From NCBI GenBank assembly GCA_030386875.1, contig CM059573.1:28995891-29059890 (forward strand): a stretch of 64,000 nt of DNA, written 5' to 3'. The notes below the pieces were generated by a model. That model worked only from the letters and a program-made list of their open reading frames with translations, ran no database searches and was not told the origin of the DNA. Source of the stretch: Morinoia aosen. Lineage: Eukaryota > Arthropoda > Malacostraca > Amphipoda > Talitridae. Shown here piece by piece: positions 37,304 to 48,200 of this stretch. Numbering within the stretch: position 1 is the first letter of the stretch; each line of letters opens with the position of its first letter. Both the position numbers and the translations under genes were made by a program.

Positions 37304-38056
37304 CCGGGTGTTCTATAAAAATGTCCACGACTTTTTAATTGATTCTATCTCCGCTTTAGATTAATATATTTTAATTGTCTTTTTTCACAATGTGGTAAAT
37401 TTTATTTCCTTTTCGAAAAATTTAAGTTTTTAAAAATCGTTTAATAAACATTTTCCAGGGATCGATTTACTGAAAAAGGCAGAAAAACTAATTGTTCAAA
37501 GGAAAAGTTTTAAAAACAACTGGTGGTATTCTTCTTCATTTCTCAATAACTACTGTAAACGAACGCAATTTTATAACATCACCTCCATCATTAATAGTTC
37601 TTCGACAACAAATTGAAGAAGTGTTTCAAGAACCAAAGGAAAACAGTGAAATAATCCGCAAAACTCTTCGTTCAATGGTGGCTAGAAGTAATACTTGCCT
37701 TGAGAGAAATGGAGGGTATGTCGAAGAAAACTCAATTCCTTTAGTTATTTAAACAATATTTAATGTAATGTTTTGTTGCACTTTTAAATTTTTGTTTGTT
37801 CGTTGTTTTGGAAATTACAAAATAAGGAAGAATATCAACATTATTTTAAACGCTTTTCCTTTGAACAGTTAATTTTTCTATCCCTTTCAGTAAATCCATC
37901 AATGTAAAATGGTTATTAAACGATTTTCAAAACATAGTTTATTCTAAAAGAAAACAAAATGTAATACATTGTTAAAAAAGACAACTAAACAAATGTTAAT
38001 TTAACACTGAAATATAATCAATTAAAAAGTTGGGGACATTTTTGTGGGACACCAGG
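37304..38056 (+). mobile_element. Mariner/Tc1-like MITE, copy 2
   Basis: The left end is TA followed by CCGGGTGTTCTATAAAAATG. The right end, CATTTTTGTGGGACACCAGG, is its inverse with several mismatches. The inner TIR part includes ACTTTTTAATTGATT and its inverse. The whole body is homologous to 18,018-18,780. A plus-strand remnant at about 37,575-37,720 (LRQQIEEVFQEPKEN, then SMVARSNTCLERNGGYVEE) is the tail of a mariner/Tc-type transposase, whose usual form ends in rR...Ci...Gg..eh. It sits inside the hAT element, so it inserted later. Confidence 0.8.
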
Positions 38057-38060
38057 CATA

Positions 38061-38870
38061 ATGACTAAAAGCAGTGCATCAGCAGTATGGGATTGCTTTT
38101 ATATGTTGGTAAAGAGTGTAGGAATTGCAGTGTGCACCATTTGTGAAGCAAATATACGACAAGGAACGGCTGTTGCATCTCAGAAAACTTTCTCAACTAA
38201 ATCTTCATGGGGTCATCTAAAATCGACACAAAATGATCAATTCCTGGAAGCTAAAGAAAAACCAAACAAAGAAAGAGAATTGAAAAATAAAAACAAAATT
38301 AACAAGAAGAAAAACTAAATGTCTAAGTATTGAAAGCAAATCCAGTTTAGGTTGCAGCAGTGGCAAAACAGCCGATAGTAGTACGCTGTCTTCGTCTACT
38401 GGCAAACAGCTGACTTTAAAAAAAAACATTTACTGAATCCAAAAACTGGGTGCCTAATAATACTGACCAAATACATGGAGAGAAATTGTTAATTTACTGG
38501 ATTTTTGACGCGCTCAATCCTTACCACCCTGGGGAAAAGGAAACTTTTTGAACTTTATAGAGTTTTTGAATAATTCCATCAGAGAAGGTAATTAGAACAA
38601 GACTAATTCTGAACCTCAGTATCCAAATTCAGTGTGCCATTTCAGAGGAAATACAAAAGCAAGTAAACGAAAATAGCATCTTCTCAATAGCTACTGATGT
38701 TTCGATCTTTCAAGTTGAGATTGTTTCATGTCAATAACTGCGCACTGGATTATAATTACACTGGGTGGTAGTATACACACTGCTTTTTCTACTTAGTGAC
38801 TGCTTGTTCTTCAGGATTGCGATGAAGTCGCAAATCTCTCAAAAAATCATTTTAAATTTTATTAAAAAAC
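38061..38870 (+). pseudogene. hAT transposase remnant with BED zinc finger
   Basis: The first frame (38,061-38,318) gives SAVWDCF, then AVCTICEANIRQ and SSWGHLKSTQNDQF. This is a BED finger, with Trp10, Cys25, Cys28 and His52; the usual last His ligand (about residue 57) is Gln. Further on, NWVPNNTDQ, EKLLIYWIFDALNPY and SEEIQKQVNENSIFSIATDVS follow the hAT order (i...I..D..P, then f.itTDgW). Stops and frameshifts separate the parts (for example TGA after KETF at about 38,548). The catalytic core and the C-terminal dimerisation domain are gone; the relic stops at palindrome P1. Confidence 0.7.
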
Positions 38871-38904
38871 ACGTGAATTTTTCACGTGCGGTTTGCCGAG
38901 CACA

Positions 38905-40622
38905 CAACACCTTTTTCACTCCAAATAAATCCAAGTCAAGTTAAACTTAATCCAAGTCAAGTTCAATTTAATTCAAGTCAAGTTCAAATTAATCCAAGTC
39001 AAGTTCAAATTAATCCAACCCTAAGTTGAGTTAAAAATTGATACACTAACACGTTAATTTGAGCGGTTTTTGTGAACATGTATCTATTGGAGGTAAATAT
39101 GTATCTATTGGATGTGATGAGCGAGACAATCGTTAATTCTTTAAGCAAGGAATACATAAAATTTCCGTCAGTGTTGCAATCTATGAAAAGACAAGCTGTC
39201 GTAAAATGTGCTCGGTATCTATCATCAGGAGGCTGAGTGTGATTCAGATTTTTGACCGGCGTAAAAGATGCCTGTCAATTATAAAAACTTAGCATTATAC
39301 TACTCATTAATGTTGCTTTAAAATTCTACATTGATGGCAGTGTTCAAACATTCAAATATTTATGTTCAAAAGGTAATTTTATGTTAAACATACACGTAGT
39401 AGTTTCGAGGATTTATTTACTCATAGATCTTACATCGATCCTGAAATTTCACTACAACATATATACATGAAATCATATACATAAAAATACAAAAGATTAC
39501 TACCGGACGATATGCAGAATTAATCTTACAAGAGAAATGTGCAAATGGGATGTACTATGTACTATTCCGTAATCCGTGTTAGTCGATGTGACGAAATGTA
39601 CATAGAATCAATCATCTTACAATACACAATAATAATACAAGTAACAATGATTCTAACTCAATGCGTATTTTATATGTATGTGTATACAATTCAATATATA
39701 TTAGAATTTCAAGACTCAAATAACTTTGATGATAGTCATTTAATGAATATTGTCACCCATATCAAGATATATTGAATGTATACACGAACATATATTGAAT
39801 TGTATACACGTACATATAAAATACGCATTGAGTCAGAAACATTGTAACTTGTATTATAATAGTGTATTGTCAGAGGATCCTACATTTCTTCACATTTGTG
39901 TAATACTCATATAAACTGTAATCAAACGGAATCGTACATTAGTACTCTGTGAATCTCATTGTATATTACTTATAAAGATTAAATCTACGTATCGTCCGGT
40001 GGTAATATTTTGTATTTGCGTGTATATGATTCCATATATATATGTGATCAAGTGAAATTCCACGTATATAAATATTTATGAGTGTAAATAAATCCTCGAA
40101 ACTACTACGTGTATGTTTAACATAAAATTACCTTTTGAACATAAATATTTGAATGTTTGAACACTGCCATCAATGTAGAATTTTAAAGCAACATTAATGA
40201 GTAGTATAATGCTAAGTTTTTATAATTGACTCGCTTCTTTTACGCCGGTCAAAAATCTGAATCACACTCTACCTCCTGATGATAGATACCTAGCACATTT
40301 TACGACAGCTTGTTTTTATAGAGATTGCAACACTGGAGAAAATTTTGTGTATATTTTGCTTAAAGGAAAAACGATTGTCTCGCTCACCAAATCCAATTGA
40401 TACATATTTAACACAAAACCGCTCAAATTAACGTGTGATTATGTCAATTTTCAACTCAACTTAGGGCTAGATCAGTTTGAATTTGACTTGGATTAATTTG
40501 AATTTGACTTGGATTTATTTGAACTTGACTTAGATTAATTTGAACTTGACTTGGATTAATTTGAACTTGACTTGGATTTATTTGAACTTGACTTGGATTA
40601 ATTTGATGTAAAAAAGGTGTAG
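38905..40622. mobile_element. Palindrome P1: foldback element with satellite-like ends
   Basis: The arms at 38,905-39,700 and 39,791-40,622 are inverse copies, around 90-95% alike by eye, with a loop of about 90 bp. The outer parts are 21-bp tandem repeats (AATCCAAGTCAAGTTCAAATT): about four units on the left (38,926-39,020) and about seven on the right (40,470-40,604), so the arms differ in repeat number. The outermost shared sequence is ACACCTTTTT and its inverse. No coding capacity. No clear TSD was found, so the superfamily is unknown. Confidence 0.85.
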
Positions 40623-40630
40623 TACAATAC

Positions 40631-40677
40631 TAAAACCCCGGCCAAAACCCCGGCTTAGGGCACTATTCTGCCGGGGC
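40631..40677. repeat. Fragment of hAT right subterminal repeat, left of P2
   Basis: This 47-bp GC-rich piece contains ACCCCGGCC twice and ends TGCCGGGGC, which is repeated just right of P2. It is the part of the hAT's right end that P2's insertion cut off. Confidence 0.65.
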
Positions 40678-43440
40678 GCGCTAGTGTCAAAAGTCTGTTG
40701 ATGCCCTCCTTCTCGCATGATCACCTGGGCTGCATGCCAGATACCGCCAGATCTTGCAAACACCTGCGATTCATGCCAGATATCGCCAGTAACTACCGTG
40801 TTGTGTTCTCCTATATCCCTTATGCTGTATTTTCTATATAAAAAGTGTTAACGACAGTCGGATATTAGGAAACACGTCTGGCATTTTAGAAATCTCACCA
40901 GCAGCCTCTGAAATTTTGGCCACGAGATCTTCCTTACATTTCCATTCTAAACGTTTTTGCAGAAACCTTTTAATCGAACATCTCTAAAAGGAAATTTAAT
41001 CTTAGTACACCCTCGTATATTAGAAGTGTTTATAACGTAAATTCAAACTAAACATTGTGAGTAATTGTATCGTGAAATATCATACTTTAAAACAATTAAC
41101 TGCTAATATCTCACAAACCCAAAAGTGTTCTGAAAATTTCATAGAAACAAATTGTTCATCTGGCCATATTCTGCTGGTGAAATTTTGTACCTCTTGTAAA
41201 ACTTCCTGCACAAACTAGCATTATCTCCGTACAGTTAGCCAGCAGGTTTTAATTATATTAACTTAATAAATCTGAACACGTCAGTGGTTTGCTTTAATCA
41301 CAACCTTATCAGAAACTTTAAAACGGAAGTAATTCCGATAAAATTTATCATCTTCACTATGAAAACGTTTCGGAGTCCAGTTCCATCATCAGTTCAAACG
41401 AAAAACAAAAGAATTACGTCTGAAATATAAGATCAAAGTAAAATAGGTTGTAGCTACTACAAATATATCATGAACGTAAAAATACAAAGTATAAGACGGA
41501 CAAAAACAAAGAATAAAATACAGAAGCACAAAAAGAATACATGTGACACATAAGTATGAAATGAAATTAGTCTGGTTCAGACGAGGAATCTACCTATTCA
41601 CTATTTGCAAAAGGTACGAACTGTCCATATTGTTCATATGAGGGTTTCGCTTGATGATATGCAAGAACTTTAAAGTTCTGAGGACATGCGGGGTTGAAGC
41701 TGAGTCTAAAATTTTAAAATCGGCAAGGAGATTTAGGAACATTGCATTATTAACTTTATCATGTAATTACAAAGGAAGGAAAGCTTTTTGAATATAAATA
41801 TTGTTCACTTAGCTTGACGACGAACAATTGTGAGACAAAACGAACAGTCTTTGAACATGCGTGTTCAGCTGATATCTAGTATTTATATTCCCGCATAAGA
41901 ACTAATGAAATACTAATGGAATTCTTAAAACTTATGACCAAACTATGACAGCAATATATAATTGTAAAATTCGTAATATTTTTGTCTTTTCATACAAATA
42001 AACATGTAGTTTCGATAAAGAATGATCTGTAGAAATTGCGGTATCTGGCATGCATCGCAGGTGTATGCAAGACCGCTGTTTTCTACAGATCATTCTTTAC
42101 CGAAACAACATGTTTATTTGTATGAAAAGACAAAAATATTCGAATTTACAATTATATATTGCTGTCGTAGTTTTCGTCATGAGTTTTAAGAATTCCATTA
42201 GTGTTTCATTAGTTCTTTTGCGGGAATATAAATACTAGATATCAGCTGAACACGCACGTTCAAAGACTGTTCGTTTTGTCTCACAATAGTTCGTCGTCAA
42301 GCTAAGTGAACAATATTTATATTCAAAAAGCTGTCGTTCCTTTGTAATTACATAATAAAGTTAATAATGCAATGTTCCTAAATCTCCTTGCCGATTTTAA
42401 AATTTTAGACTCAGCTTCAACCCCGCATGTCCTCAGAATTTTAAAGTCCTTGCATATCATCAAGCGAAACCCTCATATGAACAATATGGACAGTTCGTAC
42501 CTTTTGCAAATAGTGAATAGGTAGATTCCTCGTCTGAACCAGACTAATTTCATTTCATACTTATGTGTCACATGTATTCTTTTTGTGCTTCTGGATTTTA
42601 TTCTTTGTTTTTGTCCGTCTTATACTCTGTATTTTTACTTTCATGATGTATATATTTGTAGTAGCTACAACCCATTTTACTATGATCTTATATTTCAGAC
42701 GTAATTCTTTTGTTTTTCGTTTGAACTGATGATGGAACTGGACTCCGAAACGTTTTCATAGTGAAGATGATAAATTTTATCGGAATTACTTACGTTTTAA
42801 AGTTTCTGATAAGGTTGCGATTAAAGCAAACCACTGACGTGTTCAGATTTATTAAGTGAATATAATTAAAACCTGCTGGCTAACTGTACTGAGATAATGC
42901 TAGTTTGTGCAGGAAGTTTTACAAGAGGTACACAATTTCACCAGCAGAATATGGCCAGATGAACAATTTGTTTCTATGAAATTTTCAGAACACTTTTGGG
43001 TTTGCGAGATATTAGCAGTTAATTGTTTTAAAGTATGATATTTTACGATACAATTACTCACAATATTTAGTTTAAATTTACGTTATAAACACTTCTAATA
43101 TACGAGGGTGTACTACGATTAAATTTCCTTTTAGTGATGTTCGATTAAAAGGTTTCTGCAAAAACGTTTAGAATGGAAATGTAAGGAAGATCTCGTGGCC
43201 AAAATTTCAGAGGCTGCTGGTGAGATTTCTGAAATGCCAGACGTGTTTCCTAATATCAGACTGTCGTTAACACTTTTTATATAGAAAATACAGCATAAGG
43301 GATATAGGAGAACACAACACGGTAGTTATTGGCGGTATCTGGCATGCATCGCAGGTGTTTGCAAGATCTGGCGGTATCTGGCATGCAGCCCAGGTGATCA
43401 TGCGAGAAGGAGGGCATCAACAGACTTTTGACACTAGCGC
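40678..43440. mobile_element. Palindrome P2: 2.76-kb MULE-family foldback, 9-bp TSD
   Basis: The arms at 40,678-42,042 (1,365 bp) and 42,072-43,440 (1,369 bp) are inverse copies, about 95% alike in sampled stretches, separated by a 29-bp spacer. The 9-bp direct repeat TGCCGGGGC flanks it (40,669-40,677 and 43,441-43,449). The terminus GCGCTAGTGTCAAAAG matches that of the MULE at 19,919. GCATGCCAGATACCGC occurs near the outer ends, and its inverse lies in the spacer region, as if each arm were itself bounded by that motif. No coding capacity. The sequence next to the centre is homologous to the TIR interior of the 20-kb MULE. Confidence 0.9.
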
Positions 43441-43560
43441 TGCCGGGGCCGGGGCCGGGGCCGGGGTGGGCAAAAATTTTCGGGGCTTGCCGGGGCCGGG
43501 GCCGGGGTCAGCAAAAATGGCCGGGGTTGGCCGGGGCCGGGGCCGGGGCCCCGGTCGGTC
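43441..43560. repeat. GC-rich subterminal repeat of the hAT, right
   Basis: CCGGGG-type repeats with short AAAATGG/AAAATTT spacers are inverse in composition and order to the left block, and lead into the right TIR. Confidence 0.85.
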
Positions 43561-43572
43561 CATAGATATGGC

Positions 43573-45039
43573 ATCACAACTTTATTTATTTTGGTGCTCA
43601 TGGGATTAGTCTGCTGGTCCAGTATTTTGTATGTGATTTTATAAATCGTGATTAACATTACCTCAAGCATGTTGAATGTGATGTTTAAAAATTGCTAAAC
43701 ATATGGGAAGGTCCTATCAATGAACGTGATTTCATTTGAATTTCAACCTGCGTTTTTTGTTCATTTACAGAAAAATTCTTGTAAAAGTATGCAATCAAAT
43801 TTCTGAAGTAAAGTGACGTTCAATTTGGCTGAAAAGAACTGTGAAGAAGCCTTAAACTCCTTTAATTTCAGAGTTCTTGCACTGGGAACTTTCCTGTGTG
43901 TGTTTTTGGTACAAGAAACTAAGCTTATTGTTAAGTTACTCTAACGTTAGGAAATGATGAGAAGGAACCATTTGTGCCAAAATAAGAACTGAGCTTTGGT
44001 GCGTGAATAATTAAAACATGTGATCCATAGACCCTGTAGAAACAGAAATGCAGTAAGGTTAATCAAACGTTAATTCCTTTTCACGATTGATAAACATGCT
44101 TAATAAAAAAATTAGGTTATTTTTTAGTTAATCTTGATTAAATCGATGGTGACTATTGCAGCTTGGTCTCTGGAAATATAGCCAAATTTGACTAAGTCGG
44201 TATGATCAATTTTACGGTGAAGCTGCCGTTTGAAAAAGAATTAAAAACGACCATAAAACTCTCTACTTTAAGAATCTCGATTGAACCGCATTTAGTCGAA
44301 ATTTCTATTCATCCAATTCGAAACTTTTTGTCTCATCTAAATACATACACTTCGTCGAGGTACTGTTAATGGCGTAAAATTTTTTCCATCCAAAACTGAG
44401 GACAGCAAAGCAACTCAGAGCTACGCCTTCGTTCGCCACTGTTCCTTTTATCCCAATCCGAATTTTTTCGTCGGCGAACCGGTATTTATAATCGATTTCC
44501 ATCGTTTACCGTAAGATTTCCAACAGTAAGTAAATAACTGGTAATCACCGGTAATTTTATACGTTATAAATGCCCACCGACAATGGTGACCGTTATCTGC
44601 CGTCGATTTTTGACGGTAATTTCGACCATAGAAAAACGCTGGTAAAAATACGATCGTTTTTTACGCCTAATTTTATAATTTTAAATTAACGGTAATGCTG
44701 GATGGCCCAAGCCTAAGTTTAATTGATGAAAAGTTACATAATGTTATGTGATGTATTTCTGATAGTCAAATATTATTTTACTTATCCTTTACATGCAATA
44801 GTCTGACCCTCAATTCTTCCAACATGAGAGTCAGAAACATAAGTTCAAAATTAAGATATTGCAGGAGCAAATTTACATATTTCGCTATTTTTATACGTTC
44901 TAATTTTTAACACGTTAGAATATGAAGTTCATGTTTTCTAATTTAAGCTTCAAATGTTGAGAATTTAAGATGAAATATCTGAATTTTAGCGCTTGATAAT
45001 TTCATTGCAAATAAAAGGATGAATTTTAATAATACAGGA
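43573..45039. other. No recognisable feature
   Basis: A 65-residue minus frame at 44,305-44,502 matches nothing I know. The sequence 44,510-44,690 is rich in GGTAA and TTACCG words without forming a clear array. Confidence 0.35.
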
Positions 45040-45043
45040 CCAT

Positions 45044-45208
45044 TATACGGGCAGAGGTTAGTGATAACAAACAATGGAGAACTGCGACGTTTACTGGTAG
45101 TGATGTTGTACAGGGTAGAGCACGGACCAAATGCCCGGGCCCTAAAGAGCTCACCGCTTATAAGACCTCTGAGGTGCACAGGGGTAGGGGGGCGTGCTCG
45201 CTCGCACA
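45044..45208 (-). repeat. Outer element, 3' LTR (165 bp)
   Basis: This copy differs from the 5' LTR by one substitution and a 4-bp indel. The polypurine tract lies next to it on the internal side. Confidence 0.9.
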
Positions 45209-48200
45209 TTACCTCCCCCCTTTATCCGAATAGGTATTCAATTATAAACAATAAAAAAATAATATTCGGGCGGATAAAAAACAAAAATTTTAATTTCAAA
45301 CACAAAATCCGCCTCACATGCGTGTAATACTCAAAGGTAATTCTATTAACTCGGAAATACACTGGTACATAATTGAACCGTTTTTCTTCACCCTTAAAAG
45401 ATCAACACGAATAAATTTGGTCAAATTTAGTAACAGTACTTAGCTCAAGAAGTATCAACACAAGCCGCAACACGAGCTGGGAGTATAAAGGCGCTGAAGC
45501 GATATAACATAATGCCCTTATCCTCAACATGAGAAGAAATAAAACACTGGCTGATACAAAAGGTTAGCATTAGCATTAAACTTACCAAATTACCACAACG
45601 TCAGCAAAACACGATAAAGGGAAGTATATGAAACGCCAGATAATCTCATTAAAACAACCAATGGTCCAAGCGAATAATTTCGACAAATAATTTCGCTTCT
45701 CTCGCAATTAAAAGTGTAATGTCGCAACAACTTTTCAATGTCGCAACAATTTCGTAAATGACAAACTATTTAGACATCAAGTAATCACAAGGATAATTTC
45801 GAAATCGTGGCCACAGTAAATACCTTTATAGCAAACATCATCAATTTGCTTGAACATCGTTACTTAACGTTAGTAAAGTCACGCATACACACAAGTATTA
45901 CTACTAGCAACTAAATAAATCTAGTGATTATAGGGATTATAAAGGGATTATAGATGAACTCTGAGCAAAACACGAGTTCTTCGGCAAGGCAATTTCGGAA
46001 ACTTTTATAATGAACAACGCTATTAACTCGAAGGTGACGAAAAATAATTCAGAAAAGATAATAAAATTAGATGGATATCAAATTAGAGAATCATTAAAGT
46101 TTTCACCAAAAAGCAAATATTGACGTTAGATAATGATTTCAAATTGTCGTATGCGGTTCCGTAGACTTCAGAATAGACGTTAATTAAAGTTATTCTTATT
46201 AATTGTTATAATGTTAAATCCAAACATCGCACAAATTACAACGGAACTTTTCCACTTTTAGTAAAACAACCAATCAGAATAAAAAGAGTGCCGTAGACTC
46301 GTAAAACTCAATTCTATCGGTAACATAACAATGATATAGAACGTGGAGTAAGATATAAGAAAACATGTAGTAAAATCAACCACACGCTAGTTTAAAACAT
46401 CAAGTATGAGTATGAAAATTGGGTTTCGCACCCTGCAAAAATAAAAGAATAATCACTAAACCGTTTCATATTATCGTAATCCATTAGTAATAAAATGTAA
46501 ACAAAGTCCATAATTTTGAACGACTCAGAATTTATAATTACCTACTTTCAAGTTTCTAAATATACTTAAACCACGTTGGCAACACTACGAACATGGTAAA
46601 GTAACATCGTAGAAAATAAACACTCTTTTTCATTAATCATGCTTTTAAAGTTGGGTTATTTTTGTATGTAACGTCAATGGTTCACCGTATCAATGGTTCA
46701 CCGTTGTTCTCCTTCCCTTTCACGAAGGTGAATTATCCCTAGTAGTATGGGTAAACTGCGCGCGGAGCTTAAGTTGTTGACTTCGCGCGGAATTTAAGTT
46801 GTCGTCAAGGCCGTCTATGTTTGTTGACAGGCGCTCTGGCGCCAGGCTGTGCTTTCGTACACCCACGCGAGGCCATGTTCATGTACCATGTTACCGTGTT
46901 ACAAGATGTTGTGTTGTGTTACCGTGCGACCTGAAATTGGAAAATGTACGAGAAGATTAGCATGGTTAAAGCGCAAAATTTAGTACATGAATGATTGAAT
47001 AAAGTAAATTAAGATACACCTTTTGTGTCAGAGTGATCCTTTATCGAATCTTACTATTTAGTTAATGACAAGTAAACATTCCAAAACTTGATTCAATGAT
47101 TTAAATGTCCAGCAAAAACAAGTCTCTCATTATTATTCAAGTTTTCTCAGAGAATGGATGCTGACTCAATAAAGATCAGCTGAATTCCGACTAGGCATTT
47201 AATTTCTTGAGAGATCGAAAACACTGTCTCCGTGTTAAAACCTCTGCATCAGCAGCCGGATGTCGCTAGAATTTTCCAATCTGTATTTAAAGTGTGAATT
47301 CAGCATATCAATTGTCATCGAGACATGGGAGTGCGCACTTGAAACTGTCCCAGACAATGCACGGCAAAAAAAGATTTAAATATGTGCAAAGTCGTCCATT
47401 CTTGCATCACATGCCAACAATCACGTGCGTCTTTTACACACGAACATAAGAACTTAAGAACATTGTTATTCTGCCCTTGTTATAATTTCATACTGTGAAC
47501 GGTTACTTTACATTTCACATATCGCGTTACGTTAATGCCTTAATCAAAAAGATAAATACTAAAGCGTATGCGAGGTTAACATGATGCATAAGCAAATACA
47601 ACAAAAAGACACAATTGAATACATAAGAACATACTTTTTACGGTAAAAACACGATTTGTTGTCAAGGTAAAAATCAATATTGACGTTAAACACTCTAAAT
47701 TTTAATCGTTCAATCAGTTGTAAATTGTCCCGTGGAAACTTTGGGGGACTTTAAGATAAATTTTGCATTCTTTTACGTCTGATTAATTTTAAATTACATG
47801 GCATAAAACTTTACTTATCATGAAATTCGAGTATGCTTGCAAAATGACTGTATGACGCTCTAGATCGTAAACGTGCTCAAAAAACATTAAAAACAGCCAC
47901 TCTCGTTTAACAAATAACTAATAAATAAATCAAATTTTGTTATTACTTTTAATTAGTCTCCACTATTCAATTATTCGTTAATTATCCAAAACAAATGTTA
48001 CTCATTACTATTCACCAGTCTTACTCATGAATATTCACCTAGTCATATTCATATTCATATTCATGATCACGCTGTCGTACATCAGCTGTCAACTGTTGCC
48101 AGCCATGCTGAGCCCGGAAATACGGCGCTCACGGCCTTGGCAGAGTTCAATGCCTGCATGGTACGGCCTGGGATACTTGCGGCCTTGAGCCAATGAAAAA

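Larger units (their letters stand above)
36991..43564 (+). mobile_element. Composite hAT transposon with 8-bp TSD, interrupted by three elements
   Basis: The 8-bp direct repeat GATATGGC lies at 36,983-36,990 and 43,565-43,572. Immediately inside are TATAGACCGACCGGGG and, at the other end, CCCCGGTCGGTCCATA. These are inverse with one mismatch, and both lead into (CCGGGG)-rich subterminal blocks. An 8-bp TSD plus a BED-finger transposase remnant identify hAT. Only about 1.3 kb is the element's own DNA. The rest is a mariner-like MITE (37,304-38,056), palindrome P1 (38,905-40,622) and palindrome P2 (40,678-43,440). The right part of the transposase has not been found, so the host element was also internally deleted. 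Confidence 0.85.

Noticed and set aside
43355-43670. Gly/Ala/Pro-rich frames at the GC-rich block
   Set aside because: They translate CCGGGG repeats at the hAT end and the end of a palindrome; low-complexity artefact.
45019-45327. 102-residue frame, and its near-copy at about 60,000-60,190 on the other strand
   Set aside because: Both are readings of the outer element's LTR; the similarity is due to the repeat.
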